A stretch of DNA of 40,344 nt from Ruminiclostridium sp. (GTDB lineage Bacteria > Bacillota > Clostridia > Oscillospirales > Ruminococcaceae). The DNA lies in contig JAFTVY010000004.1 in NCBI GenBank assembly GCA_017465545.1, positions 1 through 40,344 of the forward strand, written 5' to 3'. Below, in pieces: positions 15,361-22,736 of this stretch. The translations under genes and the position numbers were made by a program. The notes under the pieces are model-generated. The model saw only the letters and a program-made list of their open reading frames with translations. It ran no database searches and had not been told where the DNA came from. How positions within the stretch are numbered: position 1 is the stretch's first letter; the number at the start of each line of letters is the position of its first letter.

Positions 15361-16573
15361 CAGAATCTCTGTAATAGTCAGTATAGCGATAATCCTTCTT
15401 TTTGCCGTATCAAATATAATTCTGATAAGTGGCGACAAGGACAGCGGCAGACCGTATCTTGTCGAGGTTTCAAGACTATCGGGAGAAATTGAGAAAAGCG
15501 GGAATATTCCTGATTTAAACGGATTAAAATACGTTACGGCTGTTGTAAAGCAGGGAGATGACTTTTATACCTCCCACAGCGATTACGTCATAAGAGAAAT
15601 AAAGGGCGAGCTTTACCGCTTTGATTATACGGCAGACAACAGCGTTAAACAGAGGGGGTTTATTATTACCGTTAATATAATTCTTGGTATAATGGCTCTG
15701 CTGATAATAGCGGTAATGATTTTTATAAGAATAAAAATTCTTACGCCCTTCGAAAAGCTGACAGACGTACCCTATGAGCTTTCAAAGGGTAATCTTACCA
15801 CTCCCGTAAAGGAAACGAAAAACCGCTTTTTCGGGCGGTTTATCTGGGGTGTGGATATGCTCCGTGAAAATATGGAGGAGCAGAAGGAACGGGAGCTTAA
15901 GCTACAGCGGGATAAAAAGATGCTGTTACTTTCCCTTTCCCACGATATAAAGACTCCCCTTTCCGCAATAAAGCTGTATTCAAAGGCACTTTCAAAGGGG
16001 CTTTATTCCGACAAGGAAAAACAGCTTGAAATCGCAGAAAATATAAATAGCAAGGCTGACGAAATAGAAGGATACGTATCTCAGATAATCACCGCATCAA
16101 GAGAGGACTTTTTAAGTTTAGACGTGAACAACGGCGAATTTTATCTATCGGAGCTTGTCAGCAAGATAAAAGTATATTACACCGAAAAACTCTCGCTTAT
16201 AAAAACGGAGTTTATCGTAGACGAATACAATGACTGTATCCTTAAAGGAGATATTGACCGAAGCGTTGAGGTGATACAGAACATTGTAGAAAACGCCATA
16301 AAATACGGAGACGGTAAAAAAATCAGCATTGAATTTTCTACGGAAGACGGCTGTATTCTTGTAACTGTAAGAAACAGCGGAAATTCTCTTTCCCCTTCTG
16401 ATCTGCCGCATATTTTTGAAAGCTTCTGGAGAGGTGAAAATGCTGAAAAGGAAAAAGGCAGCGGTCTTGGATTATACATCTGCCGCCAGCTTATGCTTAA
16501 AATGAACGGTGAAGCCTTTGCTGAAATCAAGGGCGATGATACCTGTGTTACGGCGGTGTTTACAAAGGCGTAA
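15347..16573 (+). CDS. Sensor histidine kinase
   Basis: This 408-residue kinase has TM1 (about 7-27), an extracytoplasmic sensor of about 75 residues (28-103), TM2 (104-128), a HAMP-like linker, the H-box SLSHDIKTPLSAIKL with phospho-acceptor His199, an N-box IQNIVENAIKYG and the G-boxes in VRNSGNSLSPSD and GSGLGLYICRQL. The external sensor is larger than in BceS-type intramembrane sensors, so it probably detects a ligand directly rather than only through the ABC transporter. It pairs with the regulator at 14692 by gene overlap. The ligand is unknown. Confidence 0.94.
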   Translation: MKAFNRISVIVSIAIILLFAVSNIILISGDKDSGRPYLVEVSRLSGEIEKSGNIPDLNGLKYVTAVVKQGDDFYTSHSDYVIREIKGELYRFDYTADNSVKQRGFIITVNIILGIMALLIIAVMIFIRIKILTPFEKLTDVPYELSKGNLTTPVKETKNRFFGRFIWGVDMLRENMEEQKERELKLQRDKKMLLLSLSHDIKTPLSAIKLYSKALSKGLYSDKEKQLEIAENINSKADEIEGYVSQIITASREDFLSLDVNNGEFYLSELVSKIKVYYTEKLSLIKTEFIVDEYNDCILKGDIDRSVEVIQNIVENAIKYGDGKKISIEFSTEDGCILVTVRNSGNSLSPSDLPHIFESFWRGENAEKEKGSGLGLYICRQLMLKMNGEAFAEIKGDDTCVTAVFTKA

Positions 16574-16592
16574 AAATATATTTCAAAAACGA

Positions 16593-16628
16593 AAACAGCT
16601 CCCGATTTACATCGGAAGCTGTTTTTTT
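16593..16628. terminator. Bidirectional terminator between the kinase and HD-GYP genes
   Basis: Stem AACAGCT-C-CCGAT / ATCGG-A-AGCTGTT with a TTAC loop. T-runs flank it on both strands, so it can end both convergent transcripts. Confidence 0.85.
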
Positions 16629-16646
16629 CACAAAGAAGGTTTATCA

Positions 16647-17246
16647 TTAATTGGTATAATACGCTGTAAGTTCATCCCAATCAGAAAGAGCAAGCTTTGC
16701 AATTTCGGGATCGTACATAACGCCTATATTCTTTTCTATCTCTTCCCTGCAGACGCTTTTTGGAAGAGCATTTCTGTAGGAGCGTTTTGTAAGCATTGCG
16801 TCTATCGAATCGCAGACGGCTATTATTCTTGCACCGAGGGGAATTTCTTCACCCTTTGCGCCGAATGGATAGCCCTTACCGTCATATCTCTCATGATGGT
16901 GAAGGATTATTGCCGAAACTCTGCCGAACTTTTCTGATTTTGATAATATATCCGCACCTATTTCGGGATGCTTTTTCATTACCTGCCATTCTTCATCGTC
17001 AAGTCTTCCCTCTTTAAGAAGTATTCTGTCGGGAATTCCTATTTTGCCGATATCGTGAAGGTGGGCGGCAATATGAATCTCCATCGTTTCCTCTTCGGAA
17101 AGTCCTAAATGACCGCAAAGATGGCACGCCATATCGCTGACACGCTTTGAGTGATTTCCCGTGTAGGGATCTCTCGCATCAAGGGCGGAAGATATGCACT
17201 CCACAAATTCGTGATATTCATAATCCTGTTCACAGCTACAGTTCAT
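16647..17246 (-). CDS. HD-GYP domain protein, putative cyclic-di-GMP phosphodiesterase
   Basis: This 199-residue protein is nearly all one HD-GYP domain: NHSKRV, AAHLHDIGKIGIPD (HD pair), HHHERYDGKGYP (the GYP-containing motif) and a closing RIIAVCDSIDAM. HD-GYP enzymes hydrolyse cyclic dinucleotides, usually c-di-GMP, at a two- or three-metal centre that often holds iron. There is no receiver or sensor domain. Its start overlaps the stop of the HMA protein by ATGA, making it the last gene of the feo operon. No GGDEF cyclase is in the window. A signalling output tied to iron supply is an inference from position. Confidence 0.9.
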   Translation of the reverse strand: MNCSCEQDYEYHEFVECISSALDARDPYTGNHSKRVSDMACHLCGHLGLSEEETMEIHIAAHLHDIGKIGIPDRILLKEGRLDDEEWQVMKKHPEIGADILSKSEKFGRVSAIILHHHERYDGKGYPFGAKGEEIPLGARIIAVCDSIDAMLTKRSYRNALPKSVCREEIEKNIGVMYDPEIAKLALSDWDELTAYYTN

Positions 17247-17629
17247 ATTTCCTCCGTTATACCGCTGACGGAATAGCCAAGTCCTACGATAGTCTGTCTG
17301 ATTGATAAATCTTTAAGCGACTCTTTTGAATAGATAATCGCACAGCCGTCCTCATAGCTTACGTCAGCTAAAATTCCGTCCTTTCGGTTAAAGACGTTTG
17401 ATATTCTTATACTGCAGTTTTTACAGGTCATACCTGCAATTTCTACAGTATATTTATATTTATACTCCGAAAAGTCGGATTTGTCAACCGATATTTCGTT
17501 TTCTTTACCGCCACCTGAACCACAGCAACCCTGCGTCAGATTTTTAAGATAGGTCTTTACCGAAATTATTGCTATAATAACAAGTGCTGATACTATAACT
17601 GCAGGAATTATTATTTGTAAAATTTCCAT
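17243..17629 (-). CDS. Membrane-anchored heavy-metal-associated (HMA) domain protein
   Basis: This 128-residue protein has an N-terminal membrane helix (residues 3-24), a short Cys/Gly-rich segment QGCCGSGGGKE and a C-terminal HMA domain with the metal site GMTCKNCS (about 67-74). HMA domains bind Cu(I) or related soft metals. The Cys-Cys-Gly motif also resembles FeoB-associated Cys-rich peptides. The start at 17629 is chosen because it overlaps the stop of the preceding small gene as TAATG; a longer frame would run back through that gene. It lies between FeoB-associated genes and HD-GYP, so its metal may be iron or copper. Confidence 0.85.
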   Translation of the reverse strand: MEILQIIIPAVIVSALVIIAIISVKTYLKNLTQGCCGSGGGKENEISVDKSDFSEYKYKYTVEIAGMTCKNCSIRISNVFNRKDGILADVSYEDGCAIIYSKESLKDLSIRQTIVGLGYSVSGITEEI

Positions 17630-17799
17630 TATGAGTTTTCGTTTTCTGCCTTTCTCTGGGAGGCACAAAGCACTCCATTCGGGCAATTTGAACATTGTCC
17701 TCCGCAAAGAGGCTTTCCTGCCTTTTTATCACGTCTTAACTGTACGACAGCTAAGACGAGTACCGCCGCTACTATAAGCGAAACAATTACTGTAGGCAT
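17629..17799 (-). CDS. FeoB-associated Cys-rich membrane protein
   Basis: A 56-residue frame not evident from length alone: it begins MPTVIVSLIVAAVLVLAVVQ (one membrane helix), then a basic stretch RRDKKAGK and a Cys cluster LCGGQCSNCPNGVLC. This is the pattern of FeoB-associated Cys-rich membrane proteins (FeoB_associated family), thought to help Fe(II) uptake by FeoB. It starts 17 bases after feoB with an AAAGGAGAAC ribosome site, and its stop overlaps the next start as TAATG. Context and motif agree well. Confidence 0.88.
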   Translation of the reverse strand: MPTVIVSLIVAAVLVLAVVQLRRDKKAGKPLCGGQCSNCPNGVLCASQRKAENENS

Positions 17800-17816
17800 A
17801 ACGTTCTCCTTTCAAA

Positions 17817-20216
17817 TCAGGACTTTGTCTTTGCTTTAGCTCTGTAATCCTTCTGCGGTCTTACAAGCATAAAGATTATGAACGCAAGAGCAAGGATACC
17901 GAAAATAAGTCCCACTACGTTTAACGTACCTGTAAAGATACTGCCGATCTGGAATACAATAAGTGAAACGAGGTAAGCGAATACGCACTGATACGTAATT
18001 GCAAAGGCTGTCCACTTGGCGCTGTTCATCTCTCTCTTGATTGCACCCATTGCCGCAAAGCAAGGAGCGCAGAGAAGGTTGAAGATAAGGAAGGAATAGC
18101 CTGCAAGAGGAGTCATACCCATAAAGTCGAGTACGCCGAGTACCGCAACAACCTCTTCCTTGGCTATAAGTCCCATAATCGTTGCAATTGCAGAAACGGG
18201 ATTGCCGAAGCCTAAGGGAGCAAATAACCAGCAGATAGCGTTACCAATCATACCGAGTACGCTGTCTGTAAGCTCGATCTCTGTGCTGAAGCCGAAGGTA
18301 CCGTCTGCGAGTGTTCCGAAGCAGGAGCCTGCCCAGATGATAACTGTTGAGAGCAGAATAACAGTACCTGCTTTTTTGATGAAGGACCAGCCACGTTCCC
18401 ACATGCTTCTGAAAAGATTTCCGATTGTAGGAAGGTGATATGCAGGAAGCTCTAAAACGAAGGGAGCGGGCTCACCTGCAAAGGGTCTTGTTTTCTTGAG
18501 CATAATACCTGAAATAACGATAGCCGCACAGCCTACAAAGAAGGCACTGGGAGCTACCCACCAGGCATTGCCGAATAATGAACCTGCAATAAGTGCTACG
18601 ATAGGCATCTTTGCACCGCAGGGGATAAAGGTTGTAGTCATAATCGTCATACGGCGGTCACGTTCGTTTTCGATGGTACGGGACGCCATAACACCCGGAA
18701 CGCCACAGCCTACGCCGATAAGCATAGGAATAAAGGACTTGCCTGAAAGACCGAATTTTCTGAAAATTCTGTCCATAACGAAGGCAATTCTTGACATATA
18801 GCCGCAAGCCTCAAGGAATGCAAGCATAAGGAAAAGTACAAGCATCTGGGGAACGAAGCCGAGTACCGCACCAACGCCTGCTACGATACCGTCAAGGATA
18901 AGAGACTTCAGCCAGCCGTCAACGGAGATTGCATCAAGTCCCTGCTCTACAAGAACGGGAATACCGGGTACCCATACGCCATAGTCTTCGGGAGCGGGAG
19001 CGCCCTCCATAGCCTCTTCTACAAGAGCATTTACGTCATAGCCAGACTGAGCAAGGCTGTCGCCGTAAGAGCCGAGAGCTTCTTCAAAAGCACCGTAGTC
19101 GCCATCCTGCACAGCGCCAAGTACGTCCTCTGCACCAATAACACCCTTATCTGTTGCCGCCTGAGTTAAGTTCAGGACTTCTTCTGTAAAGATATTTTCT
19201 GAAGCGTAGGCGTCTGTTGCTTCTTCAAACTCGCCTACACCGATATTGAACAGATGGAAGCCATCACCGAAAAGTCCGTCATTTGTCCAGTCTGTTACCC
19301 AGGTACCTACCGTTGTAACAGATATGTAATATACGATAAACATAATTATCGCAAAAATAGGTAAAGCTAAAATTCTGTTTGTTACTACCCTGTCTATTTT
19401 ATCGGAAATGGTAAGAGCGCCCTTGTTCTTCTTTACAAAGCACTTTTTAACCACGTCCTCGATATAGAGGTATCTTTCGTTTATGATGATGCTTTCTGAG
19501 TCGTCGTCAAGCTCTTCTTCTGCAGAGAGAATGTCCTTTTCAATATGGCTTGAAATCTCTTCTGAAAGATTCATCACTTCAAGCACCTTTTCATCTCTTT
19601 CAAAGAGCTTTATTGAATACCATCTCTGCTGTTCCTCGGGAATATCGTGAAGAAGATATTCTTCGATATGAGCAAGTGCATGCTCTACGCAACCGCCGAA
19701 GCGATGTCTTGGAGGAGTGATAGTTTTTTCTCTGGCAGCCTTTATTGCAAGCTCTGCCGCCTCGGTTATACCTGTTTCCTTTAAAGCGGAAATGGTAACC
19801 ACCTTACATCCAAGCTCCTTTGAGAGCTTTTCGATATCGATCTTATCGCCGTTCTTTTCTACTATATCCATCATATTGATAGCGCAGACAACGGGTATGC
19901 CTATTTCTATGAGCTGGGTGGTAAGATAGAGGTTACGCTCTATATTCGTACCGTCCACGATATTGAGAATGGCGTCAGGCTGTTCGCCTACAAGATAGTT
20001 TCTTGCTACTACTTCTTCGAGGGTGTAGGGTGATAAGGAATAGATACCGGGCAGGTCGGTGATTATTACACCTTCTACACCCTTCATCTTGCCTTCCTTC
20101 TTCTCTACAGTAACGCCCGGCCAGTTTCCTACGAACTGGTTTGAACCCGTAAGGGCGTTGAATAACGTCGTTTTGCCGCAGTTAGGATTACCTGCAAGCG
20201 CAATTCTGATTTCCAT
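17817..20216 (-). CDS. feoB: Ferrous iron transport protein B (FeoB)
   Basis: This 799-residue protein has the cytoplasmic GTPase domain (residues 1-165) with G1 GNPNCGKTT, G2 NWPGVTVEKKEG, G3 DLPGIYSLSPY and G4 NMMD, and the membrane domain with gate motifs FIPMLIGVGCGVPG and FIPCGAKMPI. It is the Fe(II) permease of the Feo system. An acidic stretch of about 100 residues (about 312-420) between the first and second membrane helices is longer than in typical FeoB. It lies in an operon after feoA and before a Cys-rich FeoB helper. A GTTAG-N6-CTAAC operator and a -10-like TATAAT lie upstream. Confidence 0.97.
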   Translation of the reverse strand: MEIRIALAGNPNCGKTTLFNALTGSNQFVGNWPGVTVEKKEGKMKGVEGVIITDLPGIYSLSPYTLEEVVARNYLVGEQPDAILNIVDGTNIERNLYLTTQLIEIGIPVVCAINMMDIVEKNGDKIDIEKLSKELGCKVVTISALKETGITEAAELAIKAAREKTITPPRHRFGGCVEHALAHIEEYLLHDIPEEQQRWYSIKLFERDEKVLEVMNLSEEISSHIEKDILSAEEELDDDSESIIINERYLYIEDVVKKCFVKKNKGALTISDKIDRVVTNRILALPIFAIIMFIVYYISVTTVGTWVTDWTNDGLFGDGFHLFNIGVGEFEEATDAYASENIFTEEVLNLTQAATDKGVIGAEDVLGAVQDGDYGAFEEALGSYGDSLAQSGYDVNALVEEAMEGAPAPEDYGVWVPGIPVLVEQGLDAISVDGWLKSLILDGIVAGVGAVLGFVPQMLVLFLMLAFLEACGYMSRIAFVMDRIFRKFGLSGKSFIPMLIGVGCGVPGVMASRTIENERDRRMTIMTTTFIPCGAKMPIVALIAGSLFGNAWWVAPSAFFVGCAAIVISGIMLKKTRPFAGEPAPFVLELPAYHLPTIGNLFRSMWERGWSFIKKAGTVILLSTVIIWAGSCFGTLADGTFGFSTEIELTDSVLGMIGNAICWLFAPLGFGNPVSAIATIMGLIAKEEVVAVLGVLDFMGMTPLAGYSFLIFNLLCAPCFAAMGAIKREMNSAKWTAFAITYQCVFAYLVSLIVFQIGSIFTGTLNVVGLIFGILALAFIIFMLVRPQKDYRAKAKTKS

Positions 20217-20243
20217 ATATCCTTGATGTCCCTTTCTTTAGCT

Positions 20244-20259
20244 GTTAGTTTTAGCTAAC
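20244..20259. promoter_or_regulatory. Metal-repressor operator A, upstream of feoB
   Basis: GTTAG-TTTTAG-CTAAC. A TATAAT on the minus strand (20263-20268) lies three bases upstream of it, so the site would cover the start of an internal feoB transcript. Confidence 0.75.
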
Positions 20260-20293
20260 TGCATTATATTGTAAAAAGATTGTTTTTTCAGAC

Positions 20294-20515
20294 TTATTCT
20301 GTTTCTATCATTTCGGCGTCAGCCTTACGAAGTGATAATTCATAGCCTCTTACGTTTATTTCGATAGGATCTCCCAGGGGAGCTACTTTTCTGACTGTTA
20401 TTTCTACACCCTTTGTGATGCCCATATCCATAATTCTGCGTCTCAATGCGCCCTGACCACCTACCTTTACCACCTTTACAGGCTTGCCGATCTTCGCATC
20501 CTTTAACGTTGCCAT
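20294..20515 (-). CDS. feoA: Ferrous iron transport protein A (FeoA)
   Basis: This 73-residue protein is a single SH3-like FeoA domain: GQGALRRRIMDMGITKGVEI and RKVAPLGDPIEINVRGYELS are the family hallmarks. FeoA is a small cytoplasmic partner of FeoB that supports Fe(II) uptake. It is the first gene of the feo operon, with an AAAAGGAG ribosome site, a consensus promoter upstream and two GTTAG-N6-CTAAC operators between promoter and gene. Confidence 0.96.
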   Translation of the reverse strand: MATLKDAKIGKPVKVVKVGGQGALRRRIMDMGITKGVEITVRKVAPLGDPIEINVRGYELSLRKADAEMIETE

Positions 20516-20552
20516 ATACCTTTTCTCCTTTTCGGATTTATTTCAATACCAA

Positions 20553-20568
20553 GTTAGGTTTTACTAAC
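20553..20568. promoter_or_regulatory. Metal-repressor operator B in the feoA leader
   Basis: GTTAG-GTTTTA-CTAAC, extended by A/T on each side to AGTTAG and CTAACT. It lies in the feoA 5' leader, downstream of operator C. Confidence 0.75.
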
Positions 20569-20586
20569 TGCACTTGTTTTTAAATA

Positions 20587-20602
20587 GTTAGCATCTGCTA
20601 AC
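20587..20602. promoter_or_regulatory. Metal-repressor operator C at the feoA transcription start
   Basis: GTTAG-CATCTG-CTAAC. It begins about seven bases after the -10, covering the expected start point, where bound repressor would block transcription. Confidence 0.8.
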
Positions 20603-20609
20603 CATAGAT

Positions 20610-20638
20610 ATTATACTACCTTGACACATATTTGTCAA
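20610..20638 (-). promoter_or_regulatory. Sigma-A promoter of the feoAB operon
   Basis: TTGACA (20633-20638), 17 bases, TATAAT (20610-20615), both perfect, on the minus strand. The -35 lies in a perfect 9+9 inverted repeat ACCTTGACA-N6-TGTCAAGGT (20618-20641), which may be a second operator. Confidence 0.9.
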
Positions 20639-20687
20639 GGTAAATTATGGGTTATTTTTTGTTTTGTAGGTTTGCACATAACACTCG

Positions 20688-20703
20688 GTTAGTTTATGCT
20701 AAC
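20688..20703. promoter_or_regulatory. Metal-repressor operator D, upstream of the feoA promoter
   Basis: GTTAG-TTTATG-CTAAC, located between the flavodoxin stop and the feoA -35. No promoter is obvious next to it; it may help looping or cooperative binding. Confidence 0.65.
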
Positions 20704-20724
20704 TTATAGTTAAAATGACAACAT

Positions 20725-21135
20725 TCAGCTTATAGCTGACAAAGTATTTCCAAGCTTTCTGCAAACTCCAAGCTGGTCGTCGGTGGGTGTTTCGTTTACG
20801 ATATAGCCTTCGTCCACAAGGTTTGCACCTGCCGTTTTGCAACGTTCTACCCAGCTTCTCATCCATTCACCATCACCCCAACCGTAAGAGCCGAAAAGAA
20901 GAAGCGTTTTTCCGTTAAGTTTGCCCTCTATCGAGTCAAAGAAGGGAGCAAATTCGGTTTCCTCCAGCTCCTCTGCACCCATTGAAGGACAACCTAAAGC
21001 AATTCTGTCATAATCCTCAATATTACCGCTGAAAGCAGATACCTCAAAAAGCTCTGCTCCTGCGCCTTCGGCAACTGCTTCTGCCATTGCCTTTGTGTTT
21101 CCTGTGCCGCTCCAATAAATAACTCCTGTTTTCAT
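20725..21135 (-). CDS. Short-chain flavodoxin
   Basis: This 136-residue flavodoxin has the FMN phosphate loop YWSGTGNT (residues 7-14), the isoalloxazine-binding segments CPSMGAEELEE and LFGSYGWGDGEWM, and the typical clostridial short-chain length. Flavodoxins replace ferredoxin as electron carriers when iron is scarce, which fits its place next to feoA and behind a metal-repressor operator. It follows the DUF3793 gene by 19 bases and is co-transcribed with it. Confidence 0.93.
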   Translation of the reverse strand: MKTGVIYWSGTGNTKAMAEAVAEGAGAELFEVSAFSGNIEDYDRIALGCPSMGAEELEETEFAPFFDSIEGKLNGKTLLLFGSYGWGDGEWMRSWVERCKTAGANLVDEGYIVNETPTDDQLGVCRKLGNTLSAIS

Positions 21136-21154
21136 AATTTTCTACCTTTCTTTT

Positions 21155-21727
21155 TTATGATATTTTAAGGGCCTGATATAAATCAACGCCCTCGCTAAGC
21201 CTGTTGCAAAGAAATTTTCTGCATTTTTCATAATTACTGAATATGCATTTTGCTTTTTCGGGACATCCGTAGACCTTCCAATAGCCGCAAAGCTTGTAAT
21301 TCTTGCCCTTGTTTTCTATAAAGCCTTCCACGTCCTCGATGGGATAACCTAAAAACAAACCGATCTCGTGGGGGAAATCCTGAGCTTCTCTTATCCTTCG
21401 GGAAAGATAATTGATATATCCCTCTGTGTCGCAATCGGCAGGATAGCCGCAGAGCGTCAGTATTCTTACTGCATCCTTGTCGGATAATCTTTCGGAAAGT
21501 TGTTTTTCGTTATATACAAGAAGCAACGTACGGCTCTGACATTCGCAGAGTATTCTGCTTTTAAGGCCCTTCACCGCTACCCTTTTATTAAAGCTGTCAC
21601 TTTGTCCATACAGCTCATACTCGCCCGTAACAAGCGAAACAAGGCTTGCACACTTTATTCCGAGCAGAGTGGGAGCTGTATGGAAGGCAAGTTTTTTCGT
21701 GAAATCGTTACATAATTTATTATACAT
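21155..21727 (-). CDS. DUF3793 family protein
   Basis: This 190-residue soluble protein matches the DUF3793 family, found in clostridia next to flavodoxin and iron genes. Signatures are FPHEIGLFLGYPIEDVEGFI (about residues 118-137), KLCGYWKVYGC and a Cys-containing tail KCIFSNYEKCRKFLC. Several conserved Cys suggest metal or cofactor binding or a role in heme or flavin handling, but the function is unknown. Ribosome site GAAGGAGCG. An operator (site E) lies 14 bases upstream of the start. Confidence 0.88.
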   Translation of the reverse strand: MYNKLCNDFTKKLAFHTAPTLLGIKCASLVSLVTGEYELYGQSDSFNKRVAVKGLKSRILCECQSRTLLLVYNEKQLSERLSDKDAVRILTLCGYPADCDTEGYINYLSRRIREAQDFPHEIGLFLGYPIEDVEGFIENKGKNYKLCGYWKVYGCPEKAKCIFSNYEKCRKFLCNRLSEGVDLYQALKIS

Positions 21728-21740
21728 AGCCGCTCCTTCG

Positions 21741-21756
21741 GTTAGCCTTAACTAAC
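21741..21756. promoter_or_regulatory. Metal-repressor operator E, upstream of DUF3793
   Basis: GTTAG-CCTTAA-CTAAC between the DUF2325 stop and the DUF3793 start. No clear -35 is seen; the site may act on read-through from the DUF2325 promoter or on a weak internal one. Confidence 0.75.
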
Positions 21757-21780
21757 CTATCTGTAAAATAATAAGCAGAT

Positions 21781-22062
21781 TTATCTGCAATACTGTTCGA
21801 GTACGGATTTTAATGCTGTTGCGCCGGCGGTACGTATTCTGACTACGGGAATACCCGTCTTACCTGATTTTTTATTTACGCTGTTCAGCATTTTATGGGA
21901 GCAGGTATTTGTGAATACAACCATAAGATCCGGAGTACCGAGCTTGCTTTCAAAATCCGTCTGCATTTTTGTAAACACCTTTGCTTTGCAGTTATAGGAT
22001 TTACAAATATCCTTGTAACGGGACGCCATACAGTCGTTACCGCCTATCAGAACTACACTCAT
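21781..22062 (-). CDS. DUF2325 domain protein
   Basis: This 93-residue protein is a single DUF2325 domain: MSVVLIGGNDCMASRYKDIC at the start, VVFTNTCSHKML in the middle and GIPVVRIRTAGATALKSVLE near the end. The Rossmann-like pattern with conserved His/Cys may bind metal. The function is not established. It is first in the minus-strand iron cluster, with a perfect promoter and an operator just after it. Ribosome site AGAAAGGAA. Confidence 0.88.
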   Translation of the reverse strand: MSVVLIGGNDCMASRYKDICKSYNCKAKVFTKMQTDFESKLGTPDLMVVFTNTCSHKMLNSVNKKSGKTGIPVVRIRTAGATALKSVLEQYCR

Positions 22063-22081
22063 ATTTATTCCTTTCTTTTTA

Positions 22082-22097
22082 GTTAGTCTTAACTAAC
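22082..22097. promoter_or_regulatory. Metal-repressor operator F, DUF2325 promoter
   Basis: GTTAG-TCTTAA-CTAAC, 11 bases downstream of the -10, so near the transcription start. This is the same architecture as operator C. Confidence 0.8.
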
Positions 22098-22108
22098 TTG
22101 CTGTAGTA

Positions 22109-22137
22109 AGTATAACACGGTCGGCTTTATTTGTCAA
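22109..22137 (-). promoter_or_regulatory. Sigma-A promoter of DUF2325-DUF3793-flavodoxin
   Basis: TTGACA (22132-22137), 17 bases, TATACT (22109-22114) with extended TG, on the minus strand. Confidence 0.9.
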
Positions 22138-22147
22138 GAGTTTTTTA

Positions 22148-22176
22148 TTGATTTTTCTAAAAAACGGTGGTATAAT
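22148..22176 (+). promoter_or_regulatory. Sigma-A promoter of the GNAT gene
   Basis: TTGATT (22148-22153), 17 bases, TATAAT (22171-22176) with TGG before it. It is divergent from the DUF2325 promoter. Confidence 0.75.
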
Positions 22177-22207
22177 TATCAGAGAAGTAAAAAGGAAGTG
22201 TAGTAAA

Positions 22208-22696
22208 TTGAATATAACAATCAGGAAATATACAGATAAAGACATACAAAAAATGATAGCAATCTGGAATGAGATTGTAGAGGAAGGTATCGCCTTTCCG
22301 CAGGAGGATATTCTTGACGAAAGCTCTGCAAGAGAGTTTTTCGGTAGTCAGAGCTATACGGGAGTAGCCGAGGATGAAAAAGGCAATATACTTGGTCTTT
22401 ACATACTGCATCCTAACAATACAGGCAGGTGCGGTCATATCTCAAACGCAAGCTATGCGGTGTCTTCTTCTGAAAGAGGTAAGCATATCGGGGAAAAGCT
22501 GGTACTGGACTGTATAAGTAAGGCAAAGGAGCTTGGCTTTGGAGTACTGCAGTTCAATGCGGTGGTAGCTACGAATATTCACGCAAGGCATCTGTATGAG
22601 CGTATCGGCTTTAAGCAGCTTGGTACTATTCCTAAGGGCTTTCGTATGAAGGATGGGCATTATGAGGATATCTGTCCGTATTATATAGAACTATAA
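22208..22696 (+). CDS. GNAT-family N-acetyltransferase
   Basis: This 162-residue protein has a GNAT fold, with the acetyl-CoA loop as SSERGKHIGEKLV (about residues 80-92) and C-terminal NIHARHLYERIGFKQLGTI. It resembles the phosphinothricin/ribosomal-type acetyltransferases, but the substrate cannot be named. The start is taken as the TTG at 22208, with AAGGAAGTG upstream; a longer frame from 22148 begins inside the -35 element and is impossible for this promoter. It ends at a terminator. Confidence 0.85.
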   Translation: MNITIRKYTDKDIQKMIAIWNEIVEEGIAFPQEDILDESSAREFFGSQSYTGVAEDEKGNILGLYILHPNNTGRCGHISNASYAVSSSERGKHIGEKLVLDCISKAKELGFGVLQFNAVVATNIHARHLYERIGFKQLGTIPKGFRMKDGHYEDICPYYIEL

Positions 22697-22700
22697 AATT

Positions 22701-22736
22701 ACTCGGGAAGATTTTATTCCTCCCGAGTCTTTTTTA
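22701..22736 (+). terminator. Rho-independent terminator of the GNAT gene
   Basis: Stem ACTCGGGA/TCCCGAGT (22701-22708 with 22721-22728), then a T-run. It slightly overlaps the end of the convergent cyclophilin gene. Confidence 0.85.

Noticed and set aside
20244-22097. GTTAG sites as Fur boxes
   Set aside because: They lack the GATAAT/ATTATC hexamers of Fur; the spacing and half-site fit the DtxR class better.
22148-22207. N-terminal extension of the GNAT protein from 22148
   Set aside because: This stretch contains the -35 and -10 of the gene's own promoter, so it is not in the mRNA.
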